Origin: Streptococcus mitis
GTDB lineage: Bacteria; Bacillota; Bacilli; Lactobacillales; Streptococcaceae
Length of the DNA stretch: 39,968 nt
NCBI RefSeq assembly: GCF_946190275.1
Contig: NZ_CAMHZQ010000017.1
Span: 1-39,968 of the forward strand
Reading direction: 5' to 3'
The notes beneath the pieces were generated by a model, which was not told where the DNA came from, did not search any database, and was given only the letters and a program-made list of their open reading frames with translations. Positions 35,187 through 39,968 of the stretch are shown piece by piece (position 1 is the first letter of the stretch; the number at the start of each line of letters is the position of its first letter). A program made the translations under genes and the position numbers.

Positions 35187-35204
35187 TATATATATATATA
35201 TATA
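35187..35204 (+). repeat. (TA)9 dinucleotide tract next to the ribosome site
   Basis: Nine TA repeats end at the ribosome site AAGGTGG (35204-35210), which lies six bases before ATG 35217. Such tracts change length by replication slippage, which here would alter leader length and the structure around the ribosome site but not the reading frame. Confidence 0.85.
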
Positions 35205-35216
35205 AGGTGGTAAACA

Positions 35217-38200
35217 ATGTTTAAATTGTCGAGACAACAAAAAGATCATCGTTATTTTTGTGGAAATAGATACGAAAAATATTCGATTAAAAAATTAAAA
35301 GTTGGTGCTGCGAGTGTCTTAATCGGGGCAGGATTTTTGTTTGGTTACAATGTAGATACGGTAGAAGCAGCCTCTGCTACTGAAACCACTGAAGCGGTAG
35401 TACAGAAGGATGCTGATACGGGACTAAACCAAGCTCAAGAAAATACGCAAGCAGGAACTATCTCTGAGTCAAAATCAGATAGTGAAACAAAATCAGAATT
35501 AGCTGAGCAACCAAAATCAAATGCAGAGCTAGAAAAGTCAGCTGAGCCAGCTACACCTGTAAAAGAAAATGAAAAAGAAGCTGAACAAGCTTCAGCAGTT
35601 TCAGCACATACTAACACTGCAGAAGCAACTGAGGCAAAATCATCTGTTGATTTATCTCTCTTGCAAGCAAAATTAGCAGATTTGGAAGCTCAAATTGAAC
35701 GTATCCGAGGAAATAAAAAACAAGCTTCTCAAATCCAAAATGCTGAAAAACTAGTTGCAGAAGCTAAGCAATATTTAAGTGAATTGGGTGCAACACAGTC
35801 AGGAGCTGATAAAAAAGCAAAAGAAGTTAGTTCATTAACTTCTATCTTAAAATCAATCAAGGCTGAAGAAACACCTAAAGAAAACAAAAATCAAGATAGC
35901 CGTAATGGTAAGAAATTGGAAGAAGGAACTGGCTTCCGTACCGGAGTGACAGCCCAAGCTTTGACAGGGTCAATTCATTTTGATACATCGAGAGGACCAA
36001 CTGAAAAGACTATACCGGTTGCAAATAATGGTGATGGTGAACGTGTCATTAATATGGCGATTACTTACTCCGCTTCTTCGAGTGAAACAGTGAACGATGG
36101 TAAAGTACGTGTAACGATACCAAAAGAATTATTACATTCTACTAAAAAACCAGAATTTGCAAATTCATCATTTGTAAAAAGTGTTGATGATTTATCAACT
36201 ACTACAAATTATGTGTATGATTTAAATTTAAATCCTATGAGCGGGGGAACTGTTGCTGAAAGTTTATTAAAATTATATGTGGGTACCTCTATAAAAAATT
36301 CTCCATCAAGGAGTGATGTATTATCAGTTAATACAGATTTTATAGTAGGTGGAGAAACTTTATCAACGAAGTCAGCTAGAGCTCCTTTTGACTATTTGTC
36401 AGAAATCTTATATAGAGAAAAAGATTCAAGACCTAAAACTGTCAAATATATGGTCGATCAGTTTGGTGCTCCATTACCAGAATTTAAAATGGGATTCGTT
36501 TCGAATGGGACTTTCAAGCCGATTGAAGGAAGTACATTTAAATTACCATTTATTATGAGTGATCAGGCTTTTTTCAATAACGAAGAAACGAATCATAATG
36601 GTAATGGACGTTTAACAAGTTATGATTATACGATTAGTGGAATTCCAGATTTCTTAGAATTAGATCCAACAAATGTTAAAAACAATAAGTTTTGGACATT
36701 AGAAAATGGAGTTTTAACCTTACATCCAGATGAAAAGAAAGGTATCGATCAAAGTTTACTTAATGGTGGACCAATTTTAAAAGTAAAAGAAGGTGCTTTT
36801 AATACACCAGAAGCTATTAAAAAAGTAGTTGAAACAAATTCTACTAAAGGATTCAATGCCAATATTGTTTATAAAGCAGTTGGGCATAGACCTGATGGCT
36901 CAACATTTACTCAGACATTAGATAATCCTGATGGATTTAGATTATATCTTGGTGATGGTATTCCTGCTATTAAAGATCTGGATACAAGAATTATCCCTGA
37001 AACAAATCAACGATTATTTTCAAATGCAAGTAATGAAGATACGTTTAACGCTAGATTTTATGTACCATCTGATAAATTAAAAGGTGACGGAGCATTCTTA
37101 CCAAGTCAGTATATAAACTATTTTATTCCAAAAGATCAAGAAGGAAATTACTTTACAAAATTCCAGTTAAATAGAGTATATACAAATGAAATAAAAGCTG
37201 ATGGTTCAAAAGCAGTTAGAGGTTATTGGAGGGAATCGTTAGACGGGAATTTAAAAGAGAATTTTAAATTATACGGAGTAACTAAAGATAACCAAGCTGA
37301 ATTATTGAAAGAATATACTTCAATTAATGAATTATATGATACTATCGAAATTAATCCTGAAAAGAAATATGAGCATTTAATCCTAAAACATCCGGGTATA
37401 GTAGATGAATTTCAAAAATACAATTCGACTTCTAAAACAATAACTGGATTAGAATCAAGACTTGGAGTAACTGTTGGTACATGGAAGGAAAAAGCCCAAG
37501 ATAAAACAATTCAACGCTATGACGATCGAATAGCGCAAGGGTTTACATCAGAGAATACAATAGAGAGTGCTATAGCTATGGAACGTCCTGCTACGGGTAG
37601 TGGTGATCCTGCATGGCATGTCAAAACTCCAACCAAATTAGCATTACATATGAATCAAATAGGAAGTCAAACTTTAACTAAAGATCAGTTAACGAGAGGT
37701 CAAACAATACCTGTTGCCGTAACGTATTCAGCACCAGATTATTTTTCTTTAGCAGAGACAGATAAAAATGGAGTTAAGACTTACGATTTAGATAAATTAG
37801 ATTCAAATATTACTAAAACAAGTGTGATGTTATTAGCAGATCCAAAGTTACCGTTGAAAGACTTTAGATTAGCAGCAGATAATCGTTTATTATCGAAATA
37901 CGTATTACATTTTGGTGGAGCAAATGGGAGTGATGCACAAGGAACGTATGATAAATTAAAAGAATCTTATGACACGGTAAATCCAACTAAAATTATCGAA
38001 AATTATAACGGAACAGGGAAACGTGCTTACATCTTTGATTCACAAAATTTAGGTCTTACTAAATATGATTTAAATAAAGACGGATGGCTTAAAGGTGGAT
38101 TATATAGTCCTACAGCCCTGACTTTCGAAGTTGAAAATAATGGACAAGTTGAAGCTGGAACTTATGGGATTGAATCTTACTTAGTATGGAATAGTGAGTC

Positions 38201-39968
38201 GGAAACATTAGTAGGTAATGACAGTTCTATTAATGCTAATTTTGTTGAAAATCATGCACCTGGTTTTTCTATTTCAAAAGCAAATATTGACGTTACTATT
38301 AATAACGTTGCTGAATATTCATCGTCTTTAACAATTGCTAAACCTGGGACTACAGGTGTGCGAGGAATTATTGATGTCAAGAATGGACAAGAAGTTGTCT
38401 TATCGCCACAAATTGAAAACTTAACAGATATTCCTCAAAAAGTAAAAGAAGCAGTAGTATTAATACCTAAGACAGAAGCTCTAACATATTTAGAAGGTCC
38501 AATAACTGATGATTCAGACGAATATGATGTAGTTTATACAACATCAACTGCTCCTGACAAAACTACTGGAACATATGTAAGTGCTGATCAAATCACGAAT
38601 TGGAAAGATGTTACTGCCGTTAAATATGTATTTAAAAATAATTATACTGTAACAAAAGAGCATGCCTTTAAACATCACTTTAATCTACGTGTCGATCAGA
38701 ATAACCCAAACTATGTGCAAAGTACTTCTCAAATTTTTCTAAAAGATGGAAAAGATACTTGGTTACAATCGAATATTGTAGGATTAAGAACAGAAGATGT
38801 TCGTGGAAAACTAGAAGTGTACTATAAAACTGTAGATGGTGAGCTCTTAAAAGAGTTCCCAACAACTAAAGATTTTGAAGGTCAGCCTTATGCTACAACT
38901 AAAGAACCAATTCTTAAAGGTTTTGTAAATAAATGGTATGCTGTGCACGACTATATTTTTATTGAAGTTCAACCAGATTCTGCTCCGGAAAAAGGAACTT
39001 ACGAAAGACATGTAACTAAAAAAGTTACATATCTATATGATCAGGCTAATGTGAAAGTAGAAACTAAAGAGATTACAAGAACTATTAATTATATTGAAAA
39101 AAATAATGAAGGTCATATCATTTCTAATCCAGTAATTCAAAAAGTAACAGTTTCAAGAAAAGTGTATACTGGAGAAAAAACAGGACGTGTTGTAGAAGAG
39201 GATTGGCAAATCCCTGCAAATGCTAAATGGGAGTCTGTAACTTCTCCAACACCTTCAGAATGGGAAAAACCAGAAGTAAAAGTTAATGATCAATATATTG
39301 CTAAAGCGGCAATTGATGAAGTAAGAATCACACCTGAAGTTCTTAATAATGGTAATGTTGTTGAAAATGTATACTATGAACGATTTGTCCCAGTTGGTGG
39401 AGATGTAGTAGCAAAATATGTTATCGAAGGTACAACAACTGAATTAAAAGAAGCAACAGATGTTGCTAAGGGATTAAAAGTTGGGAAAAACTATACTTCA
39501 ACAGCTCCAGTAGCAGGTGAAGAATTAACAGCTACCGATGGGAAAGTTTATGTATATAAAGGACATAAAGCTACATCAGCTGCAGAAACTGGTACAGTTA
39601 CAGCAGATAAACAAGAAGTCGTTTATGAGTACGCACCAAAATTAGGCGGAAACGTCGAAGTTAAATACGTTGTCGCAGGAACAGAAGAAAACTTAAAAAA
39701 TCCAGTAGAATTGGTAACAAATGGACAAATAGGAAGTGACTATACTGCGCCAAAAGATGCAACTATTACAAAAGAAGATGGAAGAGTTTATAAACTTGTT
39801 GCAGAAAATAATGGACTAAAAACAGGTTCAGCTGGAGAAACTGGTAAAGTAACTACAGAAAAACAAACAGTTACTTATGAGTATGAGTTGCAAAATGGAG
39901 ACGTAACTGTTAAGTACGAAGACGAATCAGGAAATGCGATTTCAACACCAAATGAATTGAAAAAAGGT
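35217..39968 (+). CDS. YSIRK signal-peptide surface protein with MucBP-type repeats (partial, runs off the window)
   Basis: 1584 codons are open to the window edge with no stop. The long YSIRK-type signal peptide (about 1-51) contains YEKYSIKKLKVGAASVLIGAG. A Ser/Glu/Ala-rich stretch (55-140) and a coiled coil (about 141-190) follow. A large region (about 230-1190) rich in beta-type sequence matches no domain I recognise. The C-terminal part has MucBP-like units: a divergent one near 1198, then units starting at 1394, 1477 and 1561 with a period of 83-84 residues (GGDVVAKYV, GGNVEVKYV, GDVTVKYED). An LPxTG sorting signal is expected beyond the window. It is probably a cell-wall-anchored adhesin. 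Codon use is AT-rich, unlike the efp operon beside it. Confidence 0.88.
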   Translation, partial: MFKLSRQQKDHRYFCGNRYEKYSIKKLKVGAASVLIGAGFLFGYNVDTVEAASATETTEAVVQKDADTGLNQAQENTQAGTISESKSDSETKSELAEQPKSNAELEKSAEPATPVKENEKEAEQASAVSAHTNTAEATEAKSSVDLSLLQAKLADLEAQIERIRGNKKQASQIQNAEKLVAEAKQYLSELGATQSGADKKAKEVSSLTSILKSIKAEETPKENKNQDSRNGKKLEEGTGFRTGVTAQALTGSIHFDTSRGPTEKTIPVANNGDGERVINMAITYSASSSETVNDGKVRVTIPKELLHSTKKPEFANSSFVKSVDDLSTTTNYVYDLNLNPMSGGTVAESLLKLYVGTSIKNSPSRSDVLSVNTDFIVGGETLSTKSARAPFDYLSEILYREKDSRPKTVKYMVDQFGAPLPEFKMGFVSNGTFKPIEGSTFKLPFIMSDQAFFNNEETNHNGNGRLTSYDYTISGIPDFLELDPTNVKNNKFWTLENGVLTLHPDEKKGIDQSLLNGGPILKVKEGAFNTPEAIKKVVETNSTKGFNANIVYKAVGHRPDGSTFTQTLDNPDGFRLYLGDGIPAIKDLDTRIIPETNQRLFSNASNEDTFNARFYVPSDKLKGDGAFLPSQYINYFIPKDQEGNYFTKFQLNRVYTNEIKADGSKAVRGYWRESLDGNLKENFKLYGVTKDNQAELLKEYTSINELYDTIEINPEKKYEHLILKHPGIVDEFQKYNSTSKTITGLESRLGVTVGTWKEKAQDKTIQRYDDRIAQGFTSENTIESAIAMERPATGSGDPAWHVKTPTKLALHMNQIGSQTLTKDQLTRGQTIPVAVTYSAPDYFSLAETDKNGVKTYDLDKLDSNITKTSVMLLADPKLPLKDFRLAADNRLLSKYVLHFGGANGSDAQGTYDKLKESYDTVNPTKIIENYNGTGKRAYIFDSQNLGLTKYDLNKDGWLKGGLYSPTALTFEVENNGQVEAGTYGIESYLVWNSESETLVGNDSSINANFVENHAPGFSISKANIDVTINNVAEYSSSLTIAKPGTTGVRGIIDVKNGQEVVLSPQIENLTDIPQKVKEAVVLIPKTEALTYLEGPITDDSDEYDVVYTTSTAPDKTTGTYVSADQITNWKDVTAVKYVFKNNYTVTKEHAFKHHFNLRVDQNNPNYVQSTSQIFLKDGKDTWLQSNIVGLRTEDVRGKLEVYYKTVDGELLKEFPTTKDFEGQPYATTKEPILKGFVNKWYAVHDYIFIEVQPDSAPEKGTYERHVTKKVTYLYDQANVKVETKEITRTINYIEKNNEGHIISNPVIQKVTVSRKVYTGEKTGRVVEEDWQIPANAKWESVTSPTPSEWEKPEVKVNDQYIAKAAIDEVRITPEVLNNGNVVENVYYERFVPVGGDVVAKYVIEGTTTELKEATDVAKGLKVGKNYTSTAPVAGEELTATDGKVYVYKGHKATSAAETGTVTADKQEVVYEYAPKLGGNVEVKYVVAGTEENLKNPVELVTNGQIGSDYTAPKDATITKEDGRVYKLVAENNGLKTGSAGETGKVTTEKQTVTYEYELQNGDVTVKYEDESGNAISTPNELKKG

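Noticed and set aside
35187..35204. TA tract as a TATA-like -10 element
   Set aside because: A much better extended -10 lies at 35147-35155, and the tract abuts the ribosome site, too close for an upstream promoter.
35435..35617. Antisense reading frame in the surface-protein gene
   Set aside because: It mirrors the biased Glu/Ala/Ser codons of the real coding strand and has no ribosome site.

Overview
The window looks like a chromosome segment of a mitis-group Streptococcus (S. mitis / S. oralis / S. pneumoniae relatives). The reasons are a FabK/FabM/FabT-type fatty acid synthesis cluster, choline-binding repeat proteins (which imply choline-decorated teichoic acids), a LiaFSR system, a YSIRK surface protein, low GC content and streptococcal-style extended -10 promoters.

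Layout. 1-2481: a possible decayed inverted-repeat element, then the cell-envelope stress operon liaF-liaS-liaR. 2482-4944: two secreted choline-binding proteins, one with a C-terminal NlpC/P60 peptidase domain and one with an unrecognised C-terminal domain. 5156-6439: trigger factor, converging on recD2. 6487-10481 (minus): recD2, lepB and rnhC. 10568-13855 (plus): zapA, a CvpA-family gene and mutS2. 13906-16022: a two-gene accessory module. It holds a hexapeptide-repeat acyltransferase broken by one in-frame amber codon and a GT8 glycosyltransferase, and both carry the same C-terminal tail domain. 16149-17755: a single-aptamer glycine riboswitch controlling a sodium:alanine/glycine symporter. 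17887-19446: an AhpD-like CxxC protein and a TDT-family transporter. 19471-22697 (minus): serS with a T-box leader, a DUF956 gene and lysC. 22907-33464 (plus): the complete type II fatty acid synthesis cluster fabM-fabT-fabH-acpP-fabK-fabD-fabG-fabF-accB-fabZ-accC-accD-accA. 33567-34956 (minus): efp-asp23-nusB. 35217 to the end (plus): a large YSIRK/MucBP surface protein that runs off the window.

How the parts fit together. The fab cluster encodes malonyl-CoA formation (AccABCD), its transfer to ACP (FabD), initiation (FabH), elongation (FabF/FabG/FabZ/FabK), unsaturated branching (FabM) and the repressor FabT. A FabT-type palindrome lies before fabK, and a terminator-like hairpin separates acpP from fabK. 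The left end groups envelope-stress sensing with candidate wall-active choline-binding proteins. Three RNA-level control elements can be read directly: the glycine riboswitch, whose pairings predict an OFF switch; the serS T-box, whose antiterminator sits inside the terminator stem; and the leader of the second choline-binding gene, whose repeated self-complementary octamer overlaps the start codon.

The parts most worth a second look are the tail-sharing acyltransferase/GT8 module, the choline-binding NlpC/P60 protein next to LiaFSR, and the (TA)9 tract in the short leader of the surface-protein gene. No tRNA or rRNA genes, CRISPR array, prophage or intact insertion sequence was recognised.
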